Assembly: GCF_009688945.1 (NCBI RefSeq) | Contig: NZ_AP021874.1 | Location: 5,518,001-5,582,000, forward strand | Direction of reading: 5' to 3' | Origin: Desulfosarcina alkanivorans | Lineage (GTDB): Bacteria; Desulfobacterota; Desulfobacteria; Desulfobacterales; Desulfosarcinaceae | DNA length: 64,000 bases | Program-made: the position numbers and the translations under genes | In this document: positions 1 to 7,244 of the stretch, in pieces | Layout of the letters: each line of letters begins with the position of its first letter | Numbering within the stretch: the first letter of the stretch is position 1 | The notes under the pieces: generated by a model | The model's database searches: none | The model's input: the letters and a program-made list of their open reading frames with translations, nothing else | Told to the model about the DNA's origin: nothing

Positions 1-72
1 AAAAGAATTATAAAGGTTGGTTACACAGGTCTAAGACCTCCAGATACAGACACACCACCTTTCAAAATGTAA
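1..72 (+). CDS. 3' end of an unidentified CDS (partial, runs off the left edge)
   Basis: Frame 1 is open from the first base to a TAA stop at 70-72 and encodes a 23-residue tail ending PPDTDTPPFKM. A strong intrinsic terminator starts four bases after the stop, which supports a genuine gene end. The tail is too short to assign a family. It belongs to the same accessory element as the AlpA-like gene that follows. Confidence 0.4.
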   Translation, partial: KRIIKVGYTGLRPPDTDTPPFKM

Positions 73-75
73 CGG

Positions 76-109
76 TGCCCATCAAGACATTAACTTGATG
101 GGCATTTTT
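76..109 (+). terminator. Rho-independent terminator
   Basis: A perfect 11-bp stem (TGCCCATCAAG paired with CTTGATGGGCA) encloses a 7-nt loop and is followed by TTTTT. It ends the partial gene on its left and separates it from the AlpA-like gene, whose Shine-Dalgarno begins about five bases downstream. Confidence 0.85.
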
Positions 110-125
110 ATTGAAGGAGGCAGTC

Positions 126-308
126 ATGCAGGAAAGAGTTATCAGGTGGCCGGAGCTTGAAAAAAGAATAGGTGTTTCCAATGTCACGGCCTGGCGGTGG
201 GAGAAGGCCGGGAAATTTCCTAAACGAATCCGCCTGGGCGGCAATAGTGCCGGGTGGATTGAGTCAGAAGTGGATGAATGGATTAAACAGCGGGCAGCGG
301 AAAGATAG
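126..308 (+). CDS. AlpA/excisionase-family DNA-binding regulator
   Basis: A 60-residue protein that is almost entirely one MerR/Xis-like helix-turn-helix. It shows the AlpA signature: a VIRWPELEKRIGVSNVTAWR helix-turn-helix, then KFPKRIRLG and a C-terminal GWIESEVDEWI. Proteins of this family regulate integrase or excision genes in P4-like satellites and integrated elements. The ATG at 126 is chosen over an in-frame TTG at 111 because AAGGAGG (114-120) is five bases upstream of it. It is the first gene after the terminator at 76-109 and precedes the replication-type gene by 13 nt, so the two are probably co-transcribed. The family call is secure; an excisionase versus transcriptional role is inference. 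Confidence 0.85.
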   Translation: MQERVIRWPELEKRIGVSNVTAWRWEKAGKFPKRIRLGGNSAGWIESEVDEWIKQRAAER

Positions 309-321
309 GGGCAGCGGCGGC

Positions 322-1236
322 ATGATAAGGTTATACCGGGCACCGTTTCCGATAAGAATAAGACAGGTCCTTTTTTTTCGAAGCAAAAAGGATGCTGATG
401 CTTTCCGGGAAAAGCTTCCAGAGGATGGCCAGATAGAGACAACATGTCCGCCAGATCACGGCTCCTGGAGCAGGCTTTTAGCTCAGTTTTTTAGCCAGAT
501 CGATGCCGTCTTTTTTTGCGTTAATGAAGGGGATGGTGACTTTTCAAAATTTTCCAATGATGCTGCAAGAAGTCTTTTAGGACATTTATGGACTGAAGAC
601 GGGGCGCCTATTCGGAAAAGGACAGTTAAGGTAGTTGGTGCCCCGCCAAGTGTTGATTTGGCTGAGTTAGCATTTGATGACATGGCAGAACGTTGCAGGG
701 CCGCGGTGGATTATGAACCACCACCGGAACCCGAATCCGTTGACGGCCAGGATGGTGGCGCTGGAAGCTGTGAGAATGATGCCAGGGCAGACGGCCAGAA
801 TCCTGCCCACCTGAAAAGAAAGAAGGTTGCCAGGATCAAAGCCCGCCGGAAGTGGTTAGAGAGTAAAGAGCAAAAGCCATTTATTTTTGTCCGATCCTGG
901 GTGAATGCCGCTGTCATGTCAGGGGGTCTTTCAATCGGTGAGCTTGGCGCCATTTTGATCTGTAGAAGCTACCTGAACTCGCCATATGCACTTGAATGCT
1001 GGCCAGGTGAGAAAAAAGTGGCAGAACGTACGAACTCCACCAGGAAGACATGGGTTCGAAACAGGGATTCACTTGCAAAAAAGGGCTGGATCATTGTTGA
1101 GAAGTTCGGGGTCATGTGTGACGGCCGTTTTAAAAGTGGAACTTCCCCGATCATCTATCCTGTCATACCTGGCCGGAAATGTCCGTCAAAATTTGCACCA
1201 GTGGAATCAAACCTGGGTCAAAACGATACAGGTTAG
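322..1236 (+). CDS. Winged-helix protein, probable replication initiator of the element
   Basis: A 304-residue protein. The first ~130 residues are unassigned. A charged, proline-rich linker (about 133-175) leads to a basic patch (KRKKVARIKARRKWL). The C-terminal third resembles the helix-turn-helix domain of phage and plasmid replication initiators: SIGELGAILICRSYLN, then a WPGEKKVAERTN recognition segment and a KKGWIIVEKFG wing. The frame extends upstream to 172, overlapping the AlpA gene; ATG 322 is preferred because it avoids that overlap, though its Shine-Dalgarno is weak. The 3' end runs into a repeat array (1209-1365), as in iteron plasmids where the origin adjoins rep. The replication role rests on domain type and position, not on a confident family match. 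Confidence 0.6.
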   Translation: MIRLYRAPFPIRIRQVLFFRSKKDADAFREKLPEDGQIETTCPPDHGSWSRLLAQFFSQIDAVFFCVNEGDGDFSKFSNDAARSLLGHLWTEDGAPIRKRTVKVVGAPPSVDLAELAFDDMAERCRAAVDYEPPPEPESVDGQDGGAGSCENDARADGQNPAHLKRKKVARIKARRKWLESKEQKPFIFVRSWVNAAVMSGGLSIGELGAILICRSYLNSPYALECWPGEKKVAERTNSTRKTWVRNRDSLAKKGWIIVEKFGVMCDGRFKSGTSPIIYPVIPGRKCPSKFAPVESNLGQNDTG

Positions 1237-1365
1237 CTCCAGGAACGGATTTAAGGAACGGTGAAAAACCTGGGTCATATGGATACAGGTTAGACCAAAC
1301 CTGGGTCATTTTGTTCTTCAACCTGTGTCGTTTTGACCATCAACCTGGGTCGAAACGACACACAG
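1209..1365 (+). repeat. Iteron-like repeat array (candidate replication origin)
   Basis: Five spaced copies of a dyad-symmetric unit, core ACCTGGGTC-N5-GAYACAGGTT. Copies lie at 1209-1236 and 1265-1293 (full), 1298-1319 (left half only), 1320-1339 (inverted) and 1341-1365. The first copy overlaps the stop codon of the winged-helix gene. The two ends of each full unit are near inverse complements (AACCTG/CAGGTT), so each could bind a dimer. The position beside a probable initiator gene suggests an origin or an autoregulatory site. Confidence 0.65.
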
Positions 1366-1369
1366 AAGT

Positions 1370-1468
1370 CTTTAATAGAAGTTCTTAATAGAACCTTCTA
1401 TTAAAGATCCCTGCCGGGGGCGGGGCGGGTCCCCTTACCCCACCCACCCCCTGGGATCTTAATAGAAG
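1370..1468 (+). repeat. Three-arm inverted repeat with four TTAATAGAA copies
   Basis: Arm A (1370-1381, CTTTAATAGAAG) is the exact inverse complement of 1395-1406. The longer arm B (1395-1411, CTTCTATTAAAGATCCC) is also a near-perfect inverse complement of arm C (1453-1468, GGGATCTTAATAGAAG), with one base missing. B can therefore pair with A or with C, not both. The B-C loop is extremely G/C-rich. The 9-mer TTAATAGAA occurs at 1372, 1385 and 1459, and inverted at 1396. It could be part of the origin or an attenuator for the gene at 1504. Confidence 0.6.
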
Positions 1469-1503
1469 GGCTGACGATACCAACATGAAAAGGAAAAAGG
1501 ATC

Positions 1504-2100
1504 ATGAGCAGAATTGTTGAAAAGGATTTCACTGGCATCCAGGCCGGTCACCTTGTTGGCCTTTTCCGGTCAGGATTGAATACCAGTGACGGATGTTTCC
1601 CGTTGTGGATTTGTAAATGCCATCGATGTGGAGGGCTGGCCCTGGTTTCAGCGTCGATATTGAACCGGAACTGGAAAGACACCGATTGTGGATGTTCGAA
1701 GGTGAACCGGTTGAAAAAGGAAATTGAGGAAATCAGGGCCGGGTGGTCTGAGGATCAAAAGGTTATCCAGGCGTTTTATACAGGCAAGGGTGTCATCATA
1801 ACAGGACCCAGTGGCCATGACCTGCAAGAGATCATCAGAGAGGCCGCCAGGGCTGGCCGTCCCTTTACCCTGACCGGCATGAATGGCCTGTGGGAAAGGC
1901 GCAATAAGGACCTTCCCCCGATGTTTCAGACTGTCAGCCGTGACAAGCTCAGGACCCAGGCCAGTGAACTTCTCAGGCATGGCGTCATTGTTCAATGTGC
2001 TGCTGTCGGCCAGAAGAAGGCACAATGGCTTGACGTCCCTGGTGGGCCGTTTGCAATAGGGCGGGGAAAATTTGCTTCAATGGCGGAAAAAAGCGCTTGA
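1504..2100 (+). CDS. Hypothetical protein with an N-terminal cysteine cluster
   Basis: A 198-residue protein of unrecognised family. A cysteine cluster near residues 37-62 (ICKCHRCGG, later DCGCSK) could bind one zinc ion. The middle (residues ~92-130) contains a GVIITGPSGHDLQEIIREAA segment, but no true Walker A is present. The C-terminus ends in a QWLDVPGGPFAIGRGKF stretch. The ATG lies about 8 nt after an AAGGAAAAAGG purine tract. It follows the three-arm inverted repeat and precedes the capsid gene, so a replication or packaging-accessory role is possible but unsupported. Confidence 0.6.
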   Translation: MSRIVEKDFTGIQAGHLVGLFRSGLNTSDGCFPLWICKCHRCGGLALVSASILNRNWKDTDCGCSKVNRLKKEIEEIRAGWSEDQKVIQAFYTGKGVIITGPSGHDLQEIIREAARAGRPFTLTGMNGLWERRNKDLPPMFQTVSRDKLRTQASELLRHGVIVQCAAVGQKKAQWLDVPGGPFAIGRGKFASMAEKSA

Positions 2101-2300
2101 TCGAAAATGCCAAATATTGCATTGACGGGTTGCCTTCTGACGCAAAGGAAGGCACCAATTCCAGAAGCCGGAACGCGATGCAAAGCCGACTGGTGGAAGG
2201 CAAAACCAAAGCAGTACCGCGCCAATGTGGCAGGGATGAAAACCCCGCCATGTATGAGGCTGATGCAAAGGCCTTTGGAGCAAAATCACTCAACAGGTGA
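2097..2300 (+). CDS. Small hypothetical protein coupled to the preceding gene
   Basis: A 67-residue ORF starting with a TTG that overlaps the upstream stop (TTGA at 2097-2100), a usual arrangement for translational coupling. Its codons show a strong G-first, purine-rich bias, while the competing frame at 2107-2358 gives a tryptophan- and proline-rich product and runs into the capsid gene. The protein is hydrophilic (IENAKYCIDGLPSDAKEGTN near the start) and has no recognised domain. In this position phages often encode small scaffold or head-accessory proteins, but nothing in the sequence shows that. Confidence 0.4.
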   Translation: MIENAKYCIDGLPSDAKEGTNSRSRNAMQSRLVEGKTKAVPRQCGRDENPAMYEADAKAFGAKSLNR

Positions 2301-2384
2301 GATGCGCCCCGAAGGCCTTTTCTTTTGGCCCCCTGGGCAGATCAAGCCATCATACTGAAATTAAATACTTTTGAGGTGGTAAAA

Positions 2385-3476
2385 TTGAAAATTCAAAATG
2401 AAGTTGCAGATTCTTTCATCGGGATGTCTGACCAGGACAAGGCAAGGTATTCATTCAGCCGTGCCGTGAATGCGGCGATTTTTGGGGCCAAAGATCAGGA
2501 TTTTATTAAGGCCGCTGGTTTTGAACTTGAAGCCAGTGCCGCGGCCGCCAAACATCAGCCCAACTATCAGGGCGGTGTCATTATTCCCTGGGACATGATG
2601 GGGCATCGGGACGTCACTCCTTTCAACACCAGAACCCTGACGGCCGGAACGGCCACCGATGGCGCTGAACTGGTGGCAGACAACCTGCTGGCCGGGTCCT
2701 TTATCGATGTCTTGCGGAATCGTTGTGTCTGCATGAGCCTGGGCGCTGTTAAACTGGATGGCCTGGTGGGTGATGTATTGATCCCCAGGAAGACCAGCGG
2801 GGCAGTTGCGGGCTGGATTTCAACGGAAGGCGGCAACGCTGGCAACAGTGAAGCCCAGTTTGATCAGATCAGCATGAAGCCGAAAACCGCGGCTGCCTAT
2901 ACTGAAATTTCCAGAAACCTTCGGCTTCAGTCCACGCCAGCCGCTGACATGATCATCAAAGATGACCTGACCGGCGCCTTGGCTGTGCTGATTGACAAGG
3001 CCGCCTTCTATGGGACCGGCGCCGATGGTCAGCCCAAAGGCATCAGTCTTCAGACCGGCATCAACACCCCCACGGATTTTGCCGCGGCCGTCCCCACCTG
3101 GGCGGAAGTGGTGGCCATGGAATCCGCAGTGGCGGTTGACAATGCCCTTCAGGGGACCACGGGCTATGTGCTTGAGCCTGCAATGGCCGGGAGCCTGAAA
3201 GTTACAGAGAAAATTGCTGCTACCGGTGAATTTATTTATGACGGCGGTAAAAGTCTGAACGGCCACAAGGTTGCCATTACCAGCCAGATCACCGCGGGTG
3301 ATATGTTCTTCGGAAATTTTTCTGATTTGATCATCGGGTTTTGGGGTGGCCTTGAAATTCTGGTTGACCCCTATACCCACAGCCTGTCCGGGACGGTCCG
3401 AATCGTTGCCCATCAGTCCATTGACGTTGCGGTCCGGCATCCCGTGTCTTTTGCCTTTAACAATGACGGCAGCTAA
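2385..3476 (+). CDS. HK97-fold phage major capsid protein
   Basis: A 363-residue protein. After a short N-arm it has the HK97-type entry GGVIIPWDM, then GAVAGWISTEGG, the spine-helix and A-domain region, and the C-terminal VRIVAHQSIDVAVRHPVSFA typical of the family. TTG 2385 is the chosen start: GAGGTGGT (2373-2380) sits just upstream, and the longer frame from 2325 has no ribosome-binding site. Only about 55 residues precede the capsid fold, shorter than in HK97, where a ~100-residue scaffolding delta domain is cleaved. No protease, portal, terminase or tail gene accompanies it. It may supply capsids, or remodel a helper phage's capsids, for a satellite. Confidence 0.9.
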   Translation: MKIQNEVADSFIGMSDQDKARYSFSRAVNAAIFGAKDQDFIKAAGFELEASAAAAKHQPNYQGGVIIPWDMMGHRDVTPFNTRTLTAGTATDGAELVADNLLAGSFIDVLRNRCVCMSLGAVKLDGLVGDVLIPRKTSGAVAGWISTEGGNAGNSEAQFDQISMKPKTAAAYTEISRNLRLQSTPAADMIIKDDLTGALAVLIDKAAFYGTGADGQPKGISLQTGINTPTDFAAAVPTWAEVVAMESAVAVDNALQGTTGYVLEPAMAGSLKVTEKIAATGEFIYDGGKSLNGHKVAITSQITAGDMFFGNFSDLIIGFWGGLEILVDPYTHSLSGTVRIVAHQSIDVAVRHPVSFAFNNDGS

Positions 3477-3482
3477 GCTGTC

Positions 3483-3505
3483 AGCCCCAGTGTGATGATG
3501 GGGCT
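3483..3505 (+). terminator. Hairpin just after the capsid gene
   Basis: A perfect 7-bp stem (AGCCCCA with TGGGGCT) and a 9-nt loop begin seven bases after the capsid stop codon. No U-run follows, so it may be a weak or factor-assisted terminator or a 3' stabilising hairpin. Confidence 0.35.
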
Positions 3506-3891
3506 TGCGGTCGGGTCATCACTCCTTGCCTGAGTGGTGGACGGGGTTGCTCCTGGCCCCGTTCTTTGAAGGCAAGCTTTTCGCCACCGGCCGTATGTAA
3601 CACATGGGCGCTGATGTGATTGACCAGGGCAGCGCGAGGGTTTTCCTTCCCTTTGATCCACCTGGTCACCCCCTTGCCTCTTCCAAGGCATGACGGCCCG
3701 CCCTGGGCTTCTCCTGGCCACCTGGTGGGATAAAAAAGGGGGCGTTCCCAGGAAGGGGGGTCATAAAAAATGACGGGTCCTGTTTTGACGGCCCCCCTCG
3801 CGGGTAACGCGAAGTCCCGGTTTAGACTTAGTGGTAGGAATTTTTTAGTGCATTATTAAAAATTACTTTTCATAGAAACAAGACGCAAAGG
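3506..3891. other. Non-coding stretch after the capsid gene
   Basis: No convincing gene on either strand; the short minus-strand frames have implausible arginine- and proline-rich composition. The segment is GC-rich up to about 3830 and then turns AT-rich for some 50 bases (TTTTTTAGTGCATTATTAAAA-like) immediately before the next gene, which is a reasonable place for a promoter. A packaging site is possible but not shown. Confidence 0.4.
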
Positions 3892-4491
3892 ATGACCCCA
3901 CCTGTCAAAACATGCCGCGGATGTGGCAAGACCCTACCGATAACAGATTTTCCGCCGTTAAAATCAGGCAGCTATGGCGTTGATTCAAGATGCTGGCCTT
4001 GCAAGCGTGAATACAGGCGCAAGTGGTATCAGAAGCACCGTCCCAAACCCAAAAAACAATCCAGGCCAGAACGGGAAAGGCGGAAAAAGGAACCCCTGGA
4101 CGTTCAACTTATCCCGTCCCCGCCGGGCCTTGAATCCAGAATTGCCTGGGCCGCACGGCAAACGGGATCACCACATGGCGCCATCAAGAATTACCAATGC
4201 CCCCGCTATTACCTTTGCCTGGCAGCGGCCGCCCACCATGAACCCCATCTTGATTTCAGTTGCCGAGGTTGTAGCCATGAACATGACCAGGTGAACCCCA
4301 GGCCTGATGACAGCGAGATGGCCGGAATGGTTGCCTTGTTGATGGTGATATTCAGCCAGGGCCGCCAGGGCCGGAACTCTGTTGAATGGGCCGTCAGAGA
4401 GGCCCAGGGCTGCCTGGGTGAATATCTTTCACTCATGGCGGGTGAACGGCCCCGTCAACAGGACCAGCCGCATCAGTACAGCATGGCGTGA
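3892..4491 (+). CDS. Zinc-ribbon protein with a second Cys/His cluster
   Basis: A 199-residue protein. The N-terminus (residues 8-45) carries CRGCGK and CWPCK pairs in the arrangement seen at the front of many phage HNH-endonuclease-like proteins, followed by a very basic stretch (residues ~46-75). A second group of candidate metal ligands lies at about 105-130 (YQCPRYYLC, HHEPH, CRGCSHEHD). No complete HNH motif is visible, so nuclease activity is not claimed. The ATG is preceded by AAAGG at unusually short spacing. In head-gene neighbourhoods HNH-type proteins often assist terminase cleavage; here that is only a contextual guess. Confidence 0.55.
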   Translation: MTPPVKTCRGCGKTLPITDFPPLKSGSYGVDSRCWPCKREYRRKWYQKHRPKPKKQSRPERERRKKEPLDVQLIPSPPGLESRIAWAARQTGSPHGAIKNYQCPRYYLCLAAAAHHEPHLDFSCRGCSHEHDQVNPRPDDSEMAGMVALLMVIFSQGRQGRNSVEWAVREAQGCLGEYLSLMAGERPRQQDQPHQYSMA

Positions 4492-4645
4492 AAATTCCAA
4501 AATTGGAACCGATGGTGGAACCAAAAAAAGTAATGAGAACAATTACTTGACATCGTTTTTGAGAAGTGAGAGGTTGCCCCCAAAGGTTGACGTTTGACAA
4601 CTGTAAAGGAACGTAAACTCATAGCTGAAAGCTGAAAGGGGCACC

Positions 4646-4843
4646 ATGGAACATTTCACACCAGGACAAATCAAGGCGGCAAGACTTCGAATGCGTGGGC
4701 TTCTATGCTTGAAGGGGCTTGACCTGGAGTCTGCAAAGGAATGGGCGGACTTGTGGGTTGACGCCAGGGTCAAGGGTGTCCCTGCGCGGGAGGTCATCCA
4801 GGGGGGTGAAGCGGTCCTTGATGGGGACGTGAAGGCGGCATAG
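4646..4843 (+). CDS. Small hypothetical protein
   Basis: A 65-residue, mostly helical, charged protein (FTPGQIKAARLRMRGLLCLK near the start) with no recognised domain. AAAGGGG lies a few bases upstream of the ATG. A candidate terminator follows at 4867. It is the last rightward gene of the element; beyond it the base composition drops sharply to AT-rich and the next three genes face the other way. Confidence 0.5.
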   Translation: MEHFTPGQIKAARLRMRGLLCLKGLDLESAKEWADLWVDARVKGVPAREVIQGGEAVLDGDVKAA

Positions 4844-4866
4844 GCGCCAAGCATATCAGATTCACA

Positions 4867-4899
4867 AAACCGGGATAGCGATGCCTGGGCCGGTTTATT
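4867..4899 (+). terminator. Candidate terminator between converging genes
   Basis: A 7-bp stem (AAACCGG with CCGGTTT), a 16-nt loop and a TTTATTT tail follow the small gene ending at 4843. It sits between converging transcription units. Confidence 0.4.
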
Positions 4900-4960
4900 T
4901 GGTTCGGTATTACAACCTACAAATGGGCAAACAATTTTCTCTAATCAGGCATTTTGTTTT

Positions 4961-5380
4961 CTATATTTTAATAAGACCTTTGCTATATAAATAATACCCA
5001 TTACCAGTTGCCGAGTAGGTCAAAATAGCCATCTTTTTCAGTACAGAATCGAAGCTTTTATTGTCTGAAATCTTATCACGGAATTCTTTTGAAATTTGGA
5101 TCAGGGTTTCAAACTGATGTTCATATAAGGGGATATTCTTTTCATTGCCTGACAATATAGATTTTAATCTTGCCGTAATAGTTTCATGGGTCGTTTTAAG
5201 TATAAGGTGTGCAAAAACTAAATCCGACTTATATTCAATATTAAAAGCTCGATGAACCGCTCCTGCAAAGGCACTAAAAAAGTATAACAATTCATCTTTA
5301 TCTTTGGCTTCCTCCATTTTTTTCAATGCAAAGTCAAGATCATCTAAAATGTATTCTTTAATACTATCGCTGATTTTCAT
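4961..5380 (-). CDS. Hypothetical protein, third gene of the hicA-hicB cassette
   Basis: A 139-residue, probably all-helical protein of unrecognised family (MKISDSIKEYILDDLDFALK, later VHRAFNIEYKSDLVFAHLIL). GAGGAAAC precedes the ATG. It lies 29 nt downstream of the HicB-like gene and shares its low GC content, so it is probably in the same transcript. It could be a third partner of the toxin-antitoxin pair or an unrelated passenger; the sequence alone does not decide. Confidence 0.6.
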   Translation of the reverse strand: MKISDSIKEYILDDLDFALKKMEEAKDKDELLYFFSAFAGAVHRAFNIEYKSDLVFAHLILKTTHETITARLKSILSGNEKNIPLYEHQFETLIQISKEFRDKISDNKSFDSVLKKMAILTYSATGNGYYLYSKGLIKI

Positions 5381-5409
5381 ATGTTTCCTCGCAAATAATA
5401 TTTCAATTG

Positions 5410-6165
5410 TTAAGTTGTTATTGTTATCTGACTTTGCTCTAACGAAAAAGAAGTAACTGCTGTGGATGAAAACCTTTTCCTTAAAGAAATAACGTTGTCC
5501 TTTTTAGGCCTTTCTTCATCCTTCGACATATCAATACAATTATTTGATGCAGCTATCGTATATGTGGGCTCATTTACTATGCCCATGCTGCAGACGATAG
5601 AATCATGAGGCATTGGCTGATAATAACTATCGTTGGAAGTCCACCAGTGAGCCGAAGAAAGGGGTTCTTTCTGTCTAAAACTTCGGTTCACTTCATTTTC
5701 TAAACTATGAATTCTTCTTTCTAATCGATTAATCAACCGGCTTTGAGTTTCCAAAATATTTACAAGCTTTTGGTCCCTTTCAGTTAAATATTCATAAAAT
5801 ATTTCTCTATTATCCTCTTCTTCTAAAACCGATTTTACGTACTGGTTAAGACTAATATTTTTAATCTTAGCTTTTCGGCTGAGATTCATGTGTAAGCGGG
5901 TAGGTATTCTTAATAAGAATTTGCCGCTAAAATCATCTTCATTGACTGGTTCGGAAATATATAGACCCCTCTTTATGCTCGCTTCGAGCCATAATTCCTT
6001 AGCTTCATCTAATCTTTCAATAGCCTCTTCTATAGTAGTCCCATACGATCCGCAACCTGGTAAGTCAGGAAGTTCAAGCGAAAAATAATTTTCTCCATCA
6101 TCTGTTATTTTTTCCACAGTGAAGGGGTAGTTTAAACTCATGTAATATTGTAAGTCTTTTTCCAT
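5410..6165 (-). CDS. hicB: HicB-like antitoxin with a long C-terminal extension
   Basis: A 251-residue protein. The N-terminal ~70 residues match the HicB partially degraded RNase H fold (YPFTVEKITDDG, ELPDLPGCGSYGTTIEEAI). A ribbon-helix-helix DNA-binding region follows at about 88-115 (LLRIPTRLHMNLSRKA, NQYVKSVL). The last ~130 residues are extra: a coiled-coil-like segment (QSRLINRLERRIHSLENEVN) and a polar tail. Typical HicB proteins are about half this length. It lies 11 nt downstream of the HicA-like gene, the usual order. By family it should neutralise HicA and repress the operon; the role of the extension is unknown. It is AT-rich relative to the flanking chromosome, which indicates transfer. 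Confidence 0.8.
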   Translation of the reverse strand: MEKDLQYYMSLNYPFTVEKITDDGENYFSLELPDLPGCGSYGTTIEEAIERLDEAKELWLEASIKRGLYISEPVNEDDFSGKFLLRIPTRLHMNLSRKAKIKNISLNQYVKSVLEEEDNREIFYEYLTERDQKLVNILETQSRLINRLERRIHSLENEVNRSFRQKEPLSSAHWWTSNDSYYQPMPHDSIVCSMGIVNEPTYTIAASNNCIDMSKDEERPKKDNVISLRKRFSSTAVTSFSLEQSQITITT

Positions 6166-6176
6166 ATCAAGGTCCC

Positions 6177-6434
6177 TTATTTTATTAGGCCTATGAATTT
6201 AATAGCTTTCTTTCTGTCAATTTTTGCAACAAAATTTTCACGGCCATGAGGTTCGTGCGCAGTAAATCGAATTTCTTTTTGGATGAAAAGCCTTGCAGAC
6301 CCTCTCCTAGAGTTTTCCATTTCAAATCCATAATGTGCGGTCAGTACTTTTACGAAGTATTTCCAAGGAAGCCGCTCACTAAAATTGGAGAAATTTTTTA
6401 CATAAAAATCAAGATTTTTTTTAGTCTTCGGCAT
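6177..6434 (-). CDS. hicA: HicA-family mRNA interferase toxin (divergent)
   Basis: An 85-residue basic protein with the short double-stranded-RNA-binding-like HicA layout: a helix (WKYFVKVLTAHYGFEM), then RRGSARLFI, and FTAHEPHGRENFV. It lacks the GSH motif of the classical family and resembles the subgroup with GSxxRF followed by an HxPH motif, in which the histidine lies in the second motif. HicA proteins cut mRNA when free of HicB. It is the first gene of the cassette, with no clear Shine-Dalgarno. The assignment rests on size, motifs and the HicB-like neighbour; activity is inferred. Confidence 0.7.
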   Translation of the reverse strand: MPKTKKNLDFYVKNFSNFSERLPWKYFVKVLTAHYGFEMENSRRGSARLFIQKEIRFTAHEPHGRENFVAKIDRKKAIKFIGLIK

Positions 6435-6807
6435 TTAGAATGGTATATCGGCATTGTGCGCGAAAGCTTTAGCGATAAGATACTACATGTGATATCACTT
6501 TACAACCGCTACATATTGGAGTCAATTTTTACCTATCCACCTCATATTGATTTTTTGCATAAATCAAAATCAAGCAAAAAACAATAAATGAAATTAAATT
6601 GGTATCTTAAGTCACCAATCTTCCTAAAAATAGTCTTTTGATTGAAAATCAGATATGAGCATTTGATAAATAGCAAGATTAACCGGTATCGTCAAGTGCG
6701 GGAAGTGCGCTGACAAGGCCACTGATCGGGATGTCGGTCTGTCCCGACCGTTGTGAAACAAAGACCCGAATTTTGATCGACAAGCGGATTTGAAAGGAAA
6801 TCGATAA
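6435..6807. other. AT-rich non-coding stretch upstream of the toxin cassette
   Basis: No convincing gene. The left part (6435-6670) is very AT-rich and probably carries the hicA promoter, reading leftward. The right part contains TGTCGGTCTGTCCCGACCG-like imperfect symmetry near 6733-6752 and an ACCCCT...GGGGGCCTTTTTT structure near 6817-6841 that could terminate a rightward transcript. Confidence 0.35.
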
Positions 6808-6939
6808 AGACAAGCGACCCCTAATCAACCGGGGGCCTTTTTTATTAAGGGCCGAAAACCCGTCCCAAATCCGTCCCAAATAGAAATAAACGGAAAACGG
6901 GGAAATAGCAAAATTGCCAAGACCCCGTTTTATATGTAA
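6808..6939 (+). pseudogene. Possible 3' remnant of a tyrosine-recombinase (integrase) gene
   Basis: The frame is open from just after a stop at 6805-6807 to TAA at 6937-6939, four bases before the CCA end of tRNA-Pro. The product (KPVPNPSQIEINGKRGNSK within it) resembles the loosely conserved C-terminal tails of integrases that insert at tRNA 3' ends, whose genes commonly stop beside the attachment core. No catalytic residues remain. It may be a scar from an earlier element or non-coding DNA that only looks like a tail. Confidence 0.25.
6894..6931 (-). terminator. Hairpin downstream of tRNA-Pro
   Basis: A perfect 9-bp stem (AAAACGGGG with CCCCGTTTT) and a 20-nt loop that itself holds GCAA...TTGC symmetry. 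Read on the minus strand it lies 12 nt past the tRNA CCA end and its 3' arm ends in TTTT, so it could terminate the tRNA transcript. It overlaps the presumed attachment region. Confidence 0.5.
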
Positions 6940-6940
6940 A

Positions 6941-7019
<79 letters not shown>

Positions 7020-7070
7020 ACATTATTTTTTTGGCCCTCTTACCACTGATTATATAAGGGCGCAAGGGTT

Positions 7071-7194
7071 GACGGGTTCCTAAAAACGCCGATATCTGCG
7101 TTACGCTTCATCCTTCGTCACTGCGGCGTACCGTAAGTACGCCTCATTCCTAAGGATTCGCAAGCCTTGATCTCGGATTTTTTACGAACCCGTC
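7071..7194. repeat. Palindromic intergenic repeat with 9-bp terminal inverted repeats
   Basis: The ends GACGGGTTC (7071-7079) and GAACCCGTC (7186-7194) are exact inverse complements, each followed inward by an A- or T-rich block (CTAAAAA, TTTTTTAC). The centre is a perfect GGCGTAC-CGTAA-GTACGCC hairpin. The 124-bp element has no coding capacity and lies between tRNA-Pro and the amidase gene. The structure is that of a MITE or REP-like element. Only one copy is seen in this window. Confidence 0.6.
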
Positions 7195-7244
7195 GGGAAT
7201 GGGATTTTTTACGAGGTCATCAACGGTTGAATACGCTATGGACC

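Noticed and set aside
2107..2358. Alternative 83-codon frame in the region before the capsid gene
   Set aside because: Its product is proline-, tryptophan- and cysteine-rich with poor codon pattern, overlaps the capsid start region and lacks a ribosome-binding site; the frame at 2097-2300 looks better.
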